Shown: positions 34,177 through 43,761 of the stretch, piece by piece
How the letters are laid out: each line of letters starts with the position of its first letter
Numbering within the stretch: the first letter of the stretch is position 1
NCBI RefSeq assembly: GCF_963665995.1
Contig: NZ_OY762512.1
Coordinates: forward strand, 1,364,001 to 1,428,000
Source of the DNA: Pleurocapsa sp. FMAR1
GTDB taxonomy: Bacteria; Cyanobacteriota; Cyanobacteriia; Cyanobacteriales; Xenococcaceae
DNA length: 64,000 bases
Reading direction: 5' to 3'
Notes under the pieces: model-generated
Databases searched by the model: none
Told to the model about the DNA's origin: nothing
Seen by the model: the letters and a program-made list of their open reading frames with translations, nothing else
Program-made: the position numbers and the translations under genes

Positions 34177-35001
34177 TTACAGTTCCTCGATTTCCATTTT
34201 TCTTTTGAGAGGTAATGACATCGGCTTAGTATCAGCTTGGGGTAGTTCTATCAGTTCTTTTTCCTTCTGTTTAACTTCTTTTGGTAACAAGATTGGCATA
34301 GGCTCTTGTTCGTCTACCCAATAGTTAGCTACAGGCAATGTATGCTCTAAATCTTCTAGCAGTCGAGGAATTACCATTACTGCGTGTAGTTCGCCTATTC
34401 TTTCCGCTTCCTGCATTCCTGCATCAATAGCTATTGCCACATTAGCAATTGAACCACGAATAATTGCCGTACACAAACCATCCCCGATTTTCTCGTAGGA
34501 AGCTAGCTGCACGTCAGCAGATTTGAGCATAGCATCTGCACCACCCACCATGGCGGGAAAACCTCTGGTTTCTAACAAGCCAATAGCACGATTGCTTAAG
34601 CGACTATAGCCTCTTCTTTTGTTAGTCAGTTCAATTAAATGACTACCAATCGGGAAAATTGCCTCTAAATTCGGCATAGGGCGGGCAATTACTAACTTAG
34701 ACACTAGCTGACCAAACTTTTCGGCGGTTTTTGCTCCTTCTTCTACTGCTAACCGCACATCAGCAATGTTGCCTCTAACTACAGCAGTACAGTATCCACT
34801 GCCAATTTTTTCATAACCCACCATGGTCACTTCTGCTGACTTGAGCATCATGTCTGCCGTACCAACAATTGCAGGAAAACTTTTGGTAGAAACTAAACCT
34901 AGAGCGCTGTCTTTGAAAGGATGCTCGCTGGTATAGCTTGGCTCGCTTGGCTCTCTACTTACCCTACTTATGGGTGTCTTTCTATATTCTAAATTAGACA
35001 T
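34177..35001 (-). CDS. ccmO: carboxysome shell protein CcmO (tandem BMC domains)
   Basis: 274 residues with two consecutive bacterial microcompartment domains: first ALGLVSTKSFPAIVGTADMML...VTMVGYEKIGSG, second AIGLLETRGFPAMVGGADAML...VQLASYEKIGDG. The order and the Pro/charged linkers match CcmO, a shell component of beta-carboxysomes. The C-terminal tail (LPKEVKQKEKELIELP) is variable in the family. As in many cyanobacteria, ccmO lies apart from the main ccmKLMN cluster. Confidence 0.9.
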   Translation of the reverse strand: MSNLEYRKTPISRVSREPSEPSYTSEHPFKDSALGLVSTKSFPAIVGTADMMLKSAEVTMVGYEKIGSGYCTAVVRGNIADVRLAVEEGAKTAEKFGQLVSKLVIARPMPNLEAIFPIGSHLIELTNKRRGYSRLSNRAIGLLETRGFPAMVGGADAMLKSADVQLASYEKIGDGLCTAIIRGSIANVAIAIDAGMQEAERIGELHAVMVIPRLLEDLEHTLPVANYWVDEQEPMPILLPKEVKQKEKELIELPQADTKPMSLPLKRKMEIEEL

Positions 35002-35159
35002 TAAGTATTTCTTTCCTCTACAAATGTGCCACGACTAGCAGGTATTTATTTCTTCATATCCAGTGTAGTCAGAAAAATGAATCGTAAGCTTGCTTATAGT
35101 TTAACTGATTAACCCTAATACAAGTTGGATATTAATAGTTGAATACATGATATTCAACA

Positions 35160-36674
35160 TTAAATTAGTTTATAATTGGCGATCGCTGTAGTCAATCCTT
35201 CTAAGGTAAATTCTTCAGCTTCTAGATCAAATCTACCAAATAGTTCGCCACAAGTTTTTGATGTTTGTGGTCCAATTGAAGCAATGCAAACATCTTTTAA
35301 GATAGACTGGATATCAGGTTCAGATTTGACTTGTTTTAATAACTGATAAAAGTTGGTTACTGTTTTTGAGCTTGCAAAGGTTAGCACATCAACTTGATGC
35401 TGTTGTAAAGCCTGCAATGCAGTTTGGTCTATTTGAGCAGGGCATTGAGACTGATAGGCAGCAACTTCAGTTACGATTGCACCTTGATTAGTTAATTCCT
35501 GAACCAATATTTCCCTACCGCCTGTTTCAACGCGAGGAAAGAGAATCTTTTGACTAGCTAAATCTTCAGGAAAATGAGCAACTAAAGAATCAGCTATATA
35601 GTCTGGAGGAATAAAGTCAGGTTGAAGATGTTTTGTTTGTAATACTGATGCGGTTTTACGACCAACAACAGCAATCTTAATTCCTGCCAAAGCACGAGCA
35701 TCGTAACCCAAACTATTTAAGCGATCGCAAAAGTAGTTGACTCCATTAGCAGAAGTTAAAATAAGCCATTGAAACTGATTGATATTAGCGATCGCCCGAT
35801 CCAAGTCTGTCCAGCTAGAAGGAGGGGTAATTGTTAAGGCCGGCATTTCAATGACCTTTGCTCCTTGTTGTTCTAATAAAGTTGTAAATTTACTCGATTG
35901 TGATGCAGCGCGAGTAACTAATATAGTTTTATTTACCAAAGGCAGAGAAGATAGGGCGGGGGAATTTTGATTAAGTTTCACAACTTTTCCAATGACGATA
36001 ACTGCGGGAGAAAGAGATACTCCAGTGGTTATTTCTACTATATCGGTTAAAGACCCCTGAAAAATTTCCTGTTTAGCTCGTCCACAGTGGCGAATAATAG
36101 CAATAGGTTCGTCAGGCGATCGCCCATTATCAATTAAATTCTTAATAATTTGACCGAGAGAACGTCCTCCCATTAAGATTACCAAGGTATCAATGCTAGC
36201 TAAAGCTGACCAATCTAGGATATCTGGCTCATGTCCGCTAACCACTGCAAAGCAGCGACTTAGATCTTTATCTGTGAGCGGAATTCCTGCTAATAATGGC
36301 GCAGCCAATACCGAAGAAATACCAGGAATAAATTCAAAGCTGCAACCTGCTGTCTTTAGTGCTGCAACCTCCTCGTTAGCGCGTCCAAAAATCAAGGGAT
36401 CGCCACTTTTTAATCTGACTATTTGTTTACCCTGAAGACAATGTTCTATCAATAGCTGATTGATTTTTGCTTGGGGAGTGCTGGCTTTTCCTCCTCGTTT
36501 ACCAACGCTGATTTTAAGACAATTTTCAGGAGCTAAATTCAACAATGACTTATCTACCAAAGCATCATAAATTAATACATTAGCAATAGTAAGTAGTTTT
36601 TTAGCTTTAACAGTTAAATATTCTTCCTTACCTACTCCTGCACCGACTAAGTAAACCTTACCACCAGAGAACAT
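35160..36674 (-). CDS. cobA-hemD: uroporphyrinogen-III C-methyltransferase / uroporphyrinogen-III synthase fusion
   Basis: 504 residues. Residues 1-~240 are a SAM-dependent uroporphyrinogen methyltransferase: KVYLVGAGVGKEEYLTVKA, NVLIYDALVD, VRLKSGDPLIFGRANEE and VVSGHEPD. Residues ~245-504 are a HemD domain (TILVTRAASQSSKFTTLLEQQGAKV, WLILTSANGVNYF, VLTFASSKTVTNF, ASIGPQTSKTCGE). The fusion couples formation of uroporphyrinogen III to precorrin-2 synthesis at the branch to sirohaem and cobalamin; such fusions are known in cyanobacteria and Firmicutes. Confidence 0.92.
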   Translation of the reverse strand: MFSGGKVYLVGAGVGKEEYLTVKAKKLLTIANVLIYDALVDKSLLNLAPENCLKISVGKRGGKASTPQAKINQLLIEHCLQGKQIVRLKSGDPLIFGRANEEVAALKTAGCSFEFIPGISSVLAAPLLAGIPLTDKDLSRCFAVVSGHEPDILDWSALASIDTLVILMGGRSLGQIIKNLIDNGRSPDEPIAIIRHCGRAKQEIFQGSLTDIVEITTGVSLSPAVIVIGKVVKLNQNSPALSSLPLVNKTILVTRAASQSSKFTTLLEQQGAKVIEMPALTITPPSSWTDLDRAIANINQFQWLILTSANGVNYFCDRLNSLGYDARALAGIKIAVVGRKTASVLQTKHLQPDFIPPDYIADSLVAHFPEDLASQKILFPRVETGGREILVQELTNQGAIVTEVAAYQSQCPAQIDQTALQALQQHQVDVLTFASSKTVTNFYQLLKQVKSEPDIQSILKDVCIASIGPQTSKTCGELFGRFDLEAEEFTLEGLTTAIANYKLI

Positions 36675-36855
36675 AGACTGATATTTACCTTCAAAGCATC
36701 CAAATTTAAGATAACTCTATTTGCGATTGTAAAATCAATAAAATAAAAATCGCGCTCGCGATCAAACAACATTACCGCTGGCTACAAAATCATGCTAATA
36801 ATTTTAAAGGCAAGAATAAATATGTTTGTAGATCTAGGCTATCACGACAAAACTA

Positions 36856-37527
36856 ATGACCGAATCACCTATCGAGCATAACCATTTAGATTCTGAACAA
36901 GTATTAATCTCTCCTGATTTATTATCTTTACCAGATCGACTTCAGGTTGAATCTTCGCCTCTACAGTTAGGAATCATGGCTTCGGGTAGTGGCACAAATT
37001 TTGAAGCTATAGCCAAAGCGATCGCTGATGGTAAACTTAACGCAGAGATTCAAGTCTTAATTTACAATAACCCCCAAGCCAAAGTTAAAGAACGTGCAGA
37101 GAAATATAATATCCCCACGGTATTAATTGACCATCGACAGTATCAAAAGCGAGAAAATTTCGATCACGAGATAGTTGCCGTCCTAAAAGCTTATGGCGCA
37201 AACTGGGTGGTCATGGCGGGATGGATGCGAATCATTACTCAGATTTTACTTGATGGCTACCCCAACCGTGTAATTAATATTCATCCAAGTTTGTTGCCTA
37301 GTTTTAAAGGTATTGGGGCAGTAGAACAGGCATTAGCTGCTAAGGTCAAAATAACGGGCTGTACCGTCCATTTGGTTAGTTTAGAGGTCGATAGTGGTGA
37401 AATAATCATGCAGGCTGCTGTACCTGTATTGCCTAGTGATAATTTTCAAACTTTGCACTCTAGGATACAGACACAAGAACATAATATACTGCCCCAGGCG
37501 ATCGCCTTAGCTGCATCAAAGTTTTAA
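36856..37527 (+). CDS. purN: phosphoribosylglycinamide formyltransferase
   Basis: 223 residues. The N-terminal ~35 residues are an extension; the enzyme begins with LGIMASGSGTNFEAIAKAI. Formyl-folate site: VVMAGWMRII and INIHPSLLPSFKGIGAVEQAL (catalytic Asn/His), followed by KITGCTVHLVSLEVDSGEII with the catalytic Asp. Transfers a formyl group to GAR in de novo purine synthesis. Divergent from cobA-hemD. Downstream, 37528-37843 contains no gene that I can support. Confidence 0.93.
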   Translation: MTESPIEHNHLDSEQVLISPDLLSLPDRLQVESSPLQLGIMASGSGTNFEAIAKAIADGKLNAEIQVLIYNNPQAKVKERAEKYNIPTVLIDHRQYQKRENFDHEIVAVLKAYGANWVVMAGWMRIITQILLDGYPNRVINIHPSLLPSFKGIGAVEQALAAKVKITGCTVHLVSLEVDSGEIIMQAAVPVLPSDNFQTLHSRIQTQEHNILPQAIALAASKF

Positions 37528-37843
37528 ACAACATACATCTAAATAAATTCTATAGGCTTGATTCATTATCAATTATCCTCGTTTTGCCCGTCAATAACTC
37601 CTGCATCATACTCTGCTTGATGGCTTTGTATTTGTCTAGCTTTTTTCTAAGCCTTCTATCTCTGTATCTATGATTACCTAATCTAGAATGCGATCGCGCT
37701 GGATTAATATTAAACCTCTAGCTTAGTTAGACAAAAGTGTGGAAACTGCAATTTATCCTATTAATATTATTATTATTATCCATAAAAAACTATTTATAGT
37801 CCTTATAGCAACTACGAACTAATTTTTACTAATATTTTTTTCC

Positions 37844-39049
37844 ATGAGTTTATGCATAAATCTCCAATGCAAAAAAGCAAAAAATTCTGATACACTACTT
37901 TTTTGTGAAAGCTGTGGCTCAGAGCTTTTAATAGATGGGCGATATCGAGTACAGCGTCTACTAGGACAAGGAGGATTTGGTCATACTTATGAAGTATTAG
38001 ACCTCAATTCTAGACCAAAAGTACTAAAAGTATTGATGGACAATCATCCTAAATATGTAGAGCTATTCCAGCAAGAAGCTCGCGTATTAGAAATCATGAA
38101 TCATCCTGGTATTCCCAAACTTGATTTAGATGGTTACTTCACCTACTATCCCCAAAGTTGTCAAGAGCCTTTGCACTGTATTGTAATGGAAAAGATTGAA
38201 GGCTTAGATTTAGAAGAATACCTTGCTAAAAGAGGCAACAAACCAATATCTTATAAACGGGCTTTACGTTGGTTAGCGGAACTAAGTTTAATTCTAGAAC
38301 AGGTACACAATCTAGATTTTTTTCATCGTGATATTAAGCCTAGTAATATCATGTTACAAGCAAATGGTTGTCTAGTTTTAATCGATTTTGGCACAGCGAG
38401 GCATCTTTCTGACAGTTATATTCAAAAATTCTCGGCAGGTCAAATTACTGGGGTAATATCTAGCGGATATACTCCTATAGAACAAATGAGAGGTAAAGCT
38501 GTTAAGCAGTCAGATTTTTATGCTTTAGGAGGTACGATGATCTATCTTCTCACTGCCTTGAATCCTCTGACATTTTATAATTCTCATCGAGACAAAATAG
38601 AATGGTTTAAAGCGGTTGAAAATGTTCCACCCGAACTGATTAATCTCATTGATTCGATGATATCTTCTCTTCCTGCAAACAGACCAACAAGTGCTAGAGC
38701 TATTTTTCAAGAAATTGTTAAGATTGATTCTAGTTTGCAAAGCGTAGAAAACTACTGGTTGAAGCCATCAAGTATTTCATCTTTTCAGTCAGTTGAAGCT
38801 CGCAGTCAAACAGCTTTTTACAGTAATAGTTCGATACAACCAATTGAATTTCATCAACAAGTATCCTCTCAATTTATCGATCTGTGTTCTCACAATTTAG
38901 CAGAGTTTATTGGACCGATGGCAACAATTATTTGCACCCAAACCTTAGCTGCTAACCCTTATTTGTCGACTGAGGAGTTTGTGCAAGCCTTGGCAAAAAA
39001 AATTCCCAATGCCCAAGATGCCCAACAATTTAAACAGCGTTTGCTGTAG
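37844..39049 (+). CDS. zinc-ribbon Ser/Thr protein kinase (cyanobacterial Pkn2 type)
   Basis: 401 residues. An N-terminal four-Cys ribbon (CINLQC and CESCG) precedes the kinase domain: LLGQGGFGHTYEV (Gly loop), PKVLKVLMD (Lys), FFHRDIKPSNIML (catalytic loop), LIDFGTARH (DFG), and GYTPIEQMRGKAVKQSDFYALG (activation/APE region). After residue 300 comes a linker and a conserved C-terminal helical module (ANPYLSTEEFVQALAKKIPN). No membrane span, so it is cytosolic. Targets unknown. Confidence 0.9.
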   Translation: MSLCINLQCKKAKNSDTLLFCESCGSELLIDGRYRVQRLLGQGGFGHTYEVLDLNSRPKVLKVLMDNHPKYVELFQQEARVLEIMNHPGIPKLDLDGYFTYYPQSCQEPLHCIVMEKIEGLDLEEYLAKRGNKPISYKRALRWLAELSLILEQVHNLDFFHRDIKPSNIMLQANGCLVLIDFGTARHLSDSYIQKFSAGQITGVISSGYTPIEQMRGKAVKQSDFYALGGTMIYLLTALNPLTFYNSHRDKIEWFKAVENVPPELINLIDSMISSLPANRPTSARAIFQEIVKIDSSLQSVENYWLKPSSISSFQSVEARSQTAFYSNSSIQPIEFHQQVSSQFIDLCSHNLAEFIGPMATIICTQTLAANPYLSTEEFVQALAKKIPNAQDAQQFKQRLL

Positions 39050-39082
39050 ACAAGCTATTATAATTTAAGATATACATCTAAT

Positions 39083-40009
39083 TTATTTTGGTGATTGGTT
39101 TTCAATCATTTCCATTGCCATTTTAAGACTCACCTTGAGACGATTTAAAGAACGAGCCAAAATGCCAATTTCATCGTTGTTTTTGTGCTTAAACTCGACA
39201 CTAAAATCTCCCGTACTTAATTTTTTAGACAGGGAAGACATCTTATTAATCGGGTCAGTAATGGTAAATTTAAGAAATATATTTAATAAGACGATTCCTA
39301 ACATTAAAAAGATAGACACTCTGCCCAGAACTTGCCAGCGCAAGTTTTGGGCTTGTTTTACTACTTGACTTGCAGGAACAGAAATAATCTGCGCTCCTAC
39401 AATTTCATTCATTTTCCAGCCAAAACCATTATCTTTGCCATAGGTAGCAATCTGGCTAGCAGGAGCGTTTTTAGGGATACTGTGACATCTTAAGCAACTC
39501 TCTTGCTTAATTGCCAAAGGACGAGCTATATAAAATAATTCCCCTCCTGGTATGGTATGAAAACCATGCTGTTGTAAATCTACCATTTTCAGGTCGGCAG
39601 AATTAGGGTTGTCTCGAAAAGACTTTATAATTTCAGTTTCAAACTTATCTGCTTTATCTCGCAAGTTGGTGGGATTAAGAGTAGCTTCTTTATAAAAAAA
39701 CTGGCTGTATTTTTCGTTGCTTCTAAGATTTTCAAAAACTTCTCGCGCTGAGTAAGCAGGTACAGTTTGGGGTATAAAAAACTTTTCTGTTTCTAAACTT
39801 GATGCTAGTTCGGGATTAACTTGAGTGCTAGTATATTGACGTACAGAGTTCATAGTTTCGATTAGCAACGATGCTCGGTCAGCAACAATCTGTTCTGCAT
39901 AGTTTTGCAATATTCTAGATAGTATCAAGCTGATAGTTAAGGTTAAAACTAAAAAAATTATGCCTAAAAGAAGATTTAGCTTTATACCCAAATTAATATT
40001 TTTAAACAT
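39083..40009 (-). CDS. Tll0287-like haem-binding sensor protein with HAMP domain
   Basis: About 308 residues from ATG 40009 (MFKNINLGIKLNLLL); an ATG at 40036 adds nine residues. A first membrane helix (LNLLLGIIFLVLTLTISLIL) is followed by a periplasmic DUF3365/Tll0287-like domain with a c-type haem motif CLRCH near residue 170. A second membrane helix (VSIFLMLGIVLLNIFLKF) and a HAMP domain (TDPINKMSSLSKKLSTGDF) end the protein. No kinase or methyl-accepting domain follows, so it looks like a stand-alone sensor input. Faces the PhnD-like lipoprotein gene divergently. Confidence 0.82.
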   Translation of the reverse strand: MFKNINLGIKLNLLLGIIFLVLTLTISLILSRILQNYAEQIVADRASLLIETMNSVRQYTSTQVNPELASSLETEKFFIPQTVPAYSAREVFENLRSNEKYSQFFYKEATLNPTNLRDKADKFETEIIKSFRDNPNSADLKMVDLQQHGFHTIPGGELFYIARPLAIKQESCLRCHSIPKNAPASQIATYGKDNGFGWKMNEIVGAQIISVPASQVVKQAQNLRWQVLGRVSIFLMLGIVLLNIFLKFTITDPINKMSSLSKKLSTGDFSVEFKHKNNDEIGILARSLNRLKVSLKMAMEMIENQSPK

Positions 40010-40273
40010 AGAAATTTTTACTTTAAAATGAAGCAAGTAATATTATAATTAATACACAATTCTAAATGTACTAATTATAACTTCAACAATATATAAGAAA
40101 TCAAGGGCTATTTTCTTGGCGATTAATTAAGTTTAATAAATAATATTAAACTTGACGTTAGCGATTTTACCAAAAGTCGTATGTTTGCTTGTAATAAAAA
40201 TAACTTAGTTTGTTGACTGTAAATATTAAATATTTTTGAAGACTTTTAGCCAAAATTATAGGAATAAATAACT

Positions 40274-41146
40274 ATGTGGTTGCCTCGTTTTTTGGTAATA
40301 ATACTCATTTTTTGCACAGTAACAGCCTGCAATCAAGTAGAATCAGGGGTGTCTCAACAACTAGTTGTAGGTGTGGTAGGTTATGGAGAAGGCGATAGCT
40401 CTTTAAGTCGATACTCCGACTTACAAACCTATTTAGGTATTCAACTAAAAAGCATTATAGAATTAGAGCCGGTTTATAACGAGATTCAAGCTTTAGATAA
40501 ACTTGCCCAGCAAAAATGGGATTTAGCTTTTACTCCTCCAGGCTTAACGGCGATCGCAATTAATCGACATCAATATAAGGCGATAATTCCCCTAGAAGGA
40601 GTTGAAGAACTACGCTCGGCAATCGTCGTTAATCAAGATAGTAGTTTGCAGAATATTAAAGATCTTGCGGGTAAAACTATTGCTTTGGGACAAGAAGGTT
40701 CAGCAACTAGTTATTATTTGCCTATTTACAATCTTTACGGTTTAGCTTTAAAAAAAGTGCGTTTTTCTTCCACTCCCCAAATTAGCTTAAAATGGCTCGA
40801 ACAAAGAGAAGTCGATGCTACTGCTTTATCTTTGCAAGAATTTAATCAATATCGCCCAGATTTCCCACCAAAGCAATTTCGCATCATTGATGTTGATGCT
40901 CACACTATTCCATCTGGTGCAATTGTCATTGCTGACAAAATCAAGCCAGAGCAAGCCCAAGTAATCCAAAATGTTTTGGCTCAAGCCCCCTCTAATATTG
41001 CTGCTTCTGCAAATTTCTTACCTACCGAACCCGTTCCTCGGTATGAATATTTAACCAAGGTGATTGAAAGGGTGATACCCATTAGCAAAAGAATCAAAGA
41101 GCAGCCAGCTTTATTTTATGACTCCCACAAAAGTTTGGCTAAGTGA
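40274..41146 (+). CDS. PhnD-like substrate-binding lipoprotein
   Basis: 290 residues. Signal with lipobox: MWLPRFLVIILIFCTVTAC (Cys19). The mature part is a type II periplasmic binding fold of the phosphate/phosphonate PhnD family: LQTYLGIQLKSIIELEPVYN, WDLAFTPPG, KDLAGKTIALGQEGSATSYYLP and HTIPSGAIVIADKIKPE. There are no ABC permease or ATPase genes here, so it may be a sensor-associated binding protein working with the divergent Tll0287/HAMP protein. Oxyanion ligand is inferred from the family. Confidence 0.8.
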   Translation: MWLPRFLVIILIFCTVTACNQVESGVSQQLVVGVVGYGEGDSSLSRYSDLQTYLGIQLKSIIELEPVYNEIQALDKLAQQKWDLAFTPPGLTAIAINRHQYKAIIPLEGVEELRSAIVVNQDSSLQNIKDLAGKTIALGQEGSATSYYLPIYNLYGLALKKVRFSSTPQISLKWLEQREVDATALSLQEFNQYRPDFPPKQFRIIDVDAHTIPSGAIVIADKIKPEQAQVIQNVLAQAPSNIAASANFLPTEPVPRYEYLTKVIERVIPISKRIKEQPALFYDSHKSLAK

Positions 41147-41265
41147 ACAGTTATCTCAGCCAACAAAACTTGGTAAACATAAGACCTCTTGCAAAAGTAT
41201 TAATCAATCGACAATCGGCTAAGTCAGCGTTCTATGACGTAGCAATGAACGTCTGATACACTACT

Positions 41266-41502
41266 TTAGTATTGGTTAAGGTTAATGCCCGCTTCTTTCG
41301 CCATTGTGCCAATACCTTTTTTCTCTAAAGTTTTGATCGCTTTAGTAGATAAGCGCAATCTTACCCAGCGGTTACCTTCTGCCCACCAAACTCTTTTCCA
41401 CTGCAAATTTACACCCTGCAATTTTTTGGTGCGACGATGAGAGTGTGAAACTGCCATTGCATTATTGGCTTTTTTCCCTGTTATCTGACATTTACGAGCC
41501 AT
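41266..41502 (-). CDS. rpmB: 50S ribosomal protein L28
   Basis: 78 residues, typical bacterial/plastid L28: [27 protein letters not shown] at the N-terminus (with the CQ..GK..N pattern), [22 protein letters not shown] and [11 protein letters not shown]. Assembles on the large ribosomal subunit near the E site. Encoded alone, as is common in cyanobacteria. Confidence 0.95.
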   Translation of the reverse strand: MARKCQITGKKANNAMAVSHSHRRTKKLQGVNLQWKRVWWAEGNRWVRLRLSTKAIKTLEKKGIGTMAKEAGINLNQY

Positions 41503-41588
41503 AATTAGCCTCTGATTATATATTACAATCCATTATTATAGCCAAAGTTAGACTCAGACCTGAATTTTATTTTTGGTATTGATTGATA

Positions 41589-42035
41589 ATGATGAACAAT
41601 ATCCAAGACTATTATCAAATAAGCGATCGCCTGGCAACTTCAGGACAACCCACCCAGGAACAATTTGAGCTAATTGCTAATTCAGGATACCAAATCATAA
41701 TTAATTTAGCCATGTCCACTTCGACTAATGCTCTAGCTAACGAAGGCGTAATTGTTACTGACTTAGGGATGGTTTATATTCAGATTCCTGTAGTCTGGGA
41801 AAATCCTCAGATCAAAGATGTACAGATTTTTTTCAAGACTATGCAATCTTTTGAGGATGACCGAGTTTGGGTACACTGCGCCAAAAATATGCGAGTTTCC
41901 TGCTTTGTTTATCTCTGGCAAAAATATGTTTTGCAACTATCTGAAGCTGAAGCTCGATCTACTATGGATCAAATTTGGCAACCTACAGGAGTTTGGCAAA
42001 AACTGATTGAGCAAGCCAAAACTAATTTTAGTTAA
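41589..42035 (+). CDS. protein tyrosine phosphatase-family protein with a short P-loop
   Basis: About 149 residues from ATG 41589 (or ATG 41592). N-terminal DYYQISDRLATSGQPTQEQFELI resembles the DUF442/dual-specificity phosphatase group. The P-loop reads WVHCAKNMRVSCF, i.e. Cys followed by only four residues before Arg, rather than the classical CX5R. This shortened loop recurs in this bacterial family. Whether it is an active phosphatase is uncertain. Followed 62 bp downstream by an aminotransferase gene. Confidence 0.75.
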   Translation: MMNNIQDYYQISDRLATSGQPTQEQFELIANSGYQIIINLAMSTSTNALANEGVIVTDLGMVYIQIPVVWENPQIKDVQIFFKTMQSFEDDRVWVHCAKNMRVSCFVYLWQKYVLQLSEAEARSTMDQIWQPTGVWQKLIEQAKTNFS

Positions 42036-42097
42036 ATATGCTAAACACCAAGAAATCTTAGGAATGGTGAACAGTTGTATCTCATCAGCGAAAACCT

Positions 42098-43240
42098 ATG
42101 AACATATCCGACCGAGCTTTGTTTGATATTCCCAGGGAGATTGTCTATCTAAACTCTGCCAGTATTGCTCCTAGACTTAAACAAGTGTCTAAAGCTGGAC
42201 ATCAAGGCATCGATATTTTTTCTAGCCCTTGGTCAATTACTTCTGATGATAGGTTTCGCAATCCAGAAATACTCCGTGAAGAATTTGCCCGTTTTATTGA
42301 AGTAGATGCCGACACTGTTGCCTTAGTTCCCTCTGCAAGCTATGGCATCGCAGTAGCAGCAAAAAACATTCCCATAGAAGCAAACGCAAATATTGTAGTT
42401 CTCGAAGACCAATACCCTTCAAACATCTACGCTTGGAGAAGACGAGCCGACGAATCGAGAGCAATGATCCGAGTTGCTCAACGAAGGACAAATAATTCTC
42501 TGACTGAATCAGTGTTAAACCTTATTGATTCAAATACCGCCGTAGTTACAATTCCTAACTGCCACTGGACGGATGGTGAACTGCTTGACCTGGTTGCTGT
42601 TGGTGAAGCAGCTAGAACTGCGGGTGCTGCATTAGTTGTTGATGCTAGCCAATCTTTAGGGGCTTTGCCCATCAATTTTGATGTAGTTCAACCTGATTTT
42701 GTCGTTTCAGTTGGTCATAAGTGGCTACTGGGTTCTTATGGACTAGGATATTTATACGTTGACAAGAAATGGCATAGTTGCGGAATTCCCATAGAAGAAT
42801 CTTCGCTTACCCGTCGTGGAAGCGAGGACTCCTCGCAACTAGCTAACTATGTTGATGAATACCGCCCAGGCGCACGCCGATTTGACTTTGGGGAGTTTAC
42901 TCAATTTATTTCAATACCTATGGCTATAGCTGCCATTTCACAACTAAACAGATGGGGTAGCTTATATGTCCAGAAAGAACTCTTCAGCAGAACACAACAC
43001 ATTCGTGCGATATGCAATCGGCTTGGTATTGAAACGCTTCCTACTGAGCGAAGTGCTGGACATATTGTCGGCATAAAATTAAACGCAGAGCAACAACCCA
43101 TGAAGCTTGCAGCCGTTCTCAAATCAGCCAATATTTATATTAGCGTTCGCAGTGAAACGATCAGGGTTGCACCCCATCTTCACACCGATGAGCAAGATAT
43201 CAAAAGGTTTGGCTCTGTGCTGAAGGAATATCTTGTTTAG
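42098..43240 (+). CDS. class V aminotransferase-fold PLP enzyme
   Basis: 380 residues. PLP features: VPSASYGIAVAAKNI, NCHWTDGELLDL, ALVVDASQSLGALPINF (cofactor-binding Asp), and SVGHKWLLGSYGLGYLYV with the Schiff-base Lys. The C-terminus (TERSAGHIVGIKL, NIYISVRSETIRVAPHLH) closes the fold. Related to isopenicillin-N epimerase-like and cysteine desulfurase-like enzymes; there is no obvious active-site Cys loop, so a desulfurase role is not supported. Substrate unknown. Confidence 0.82.
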   Translation: MNISDRALFDIPREIVYLNSASIAPRLKQVSKAGHQGIDIFSSPWSITSDDRFRNPEILREEFARFIEVDADTVALVPSASYGIAVAAKNIPIEANANIVVLEDQYPSNIYAWRRRADESRAMIRVAQRRTNNSLTESVLNLIDSNTAVVTIPNCHWTDGELLDLVAVGEAARTAGAALVVDASQSLGALPINFDVVQPDFVVSVGHKWLLGSYGLGYLYVDKKWHSCGIPIEESSLTRRGSEDSSQLANYVDEYRPGARRFDFGEFTQFISIPMAIAAISQLNRWGSLYVQKELFSRTQHIRAICNRLGIETLPTERSAGHIVGIKLNAEQQPMKLAAVLKSANIYISVRSETIRVAPHLHTDEQDIKRFGSVLKEYLV

Positions 43241-43450
43241 AAAGGCGTAAAATAAAATGTGTTCGATAGGATTGAAATTAAATAGTGCCAGTTTATGTAG
43301 ACTAAATGTTTAATCCTAAAGACTTATCTGTCGAATTAATTTTGATTAGGCTTGTCTATAAATAAAGCAACTCTATCTGCTTCTCGACTATATATCTACG
43401 CTTCGATCTAATTTTAAAGCTCGATCAAAGGCTGCGATCGCTCTTTAAAC

Positions 43451-43473
43451 TAGATAGCCGAAAAAGCTATCTA
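43451..43473. terminator. hairpin in the gap before ftsH
   Basis: TAGATAGC and GCTATCTA pair around CGAAAAA. It lies 210 bp after the aminotransferase stop within a 521-bp gap (43241-43761) that otherwise shows no gene; the ftsH promoter must be in the right-hand part. No T-run follows, so terminator function is uncertain. Confidence 0.4.
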
Positions 43474-43761
43474 TGATTTGTGCCAAGATAACTTTCTCTA
43501 ATCTCGATATAATACAATATAAAATACACCGTAAAACTTTGAACTATAATTGAAGACCTTGTGATTAACTTCTAAATTTCTCAATCAGTATAATTTCTGA
43601 TTGGACATCGCTGCTTGCAATAGCGATTTGCAAAAATCAAACTCAAGCACAGTATTCAGTTTAATAAACTAAGTGTGGCAAAAAATCATTTTTTTTAGTT
43701 AGGCTAGAGTTATTCTTAAATCTTATATATGTATCTAGTAAACAAATAGCTATATATAACT

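Noticed and set aside
41147-41265. tRNA or other RNA gene between the PhnD-like gene and rpmB
   Set aside because: I found no cloverleaf, and no TTCGA-type T-loop was found here or in the other gaps examined by eye.
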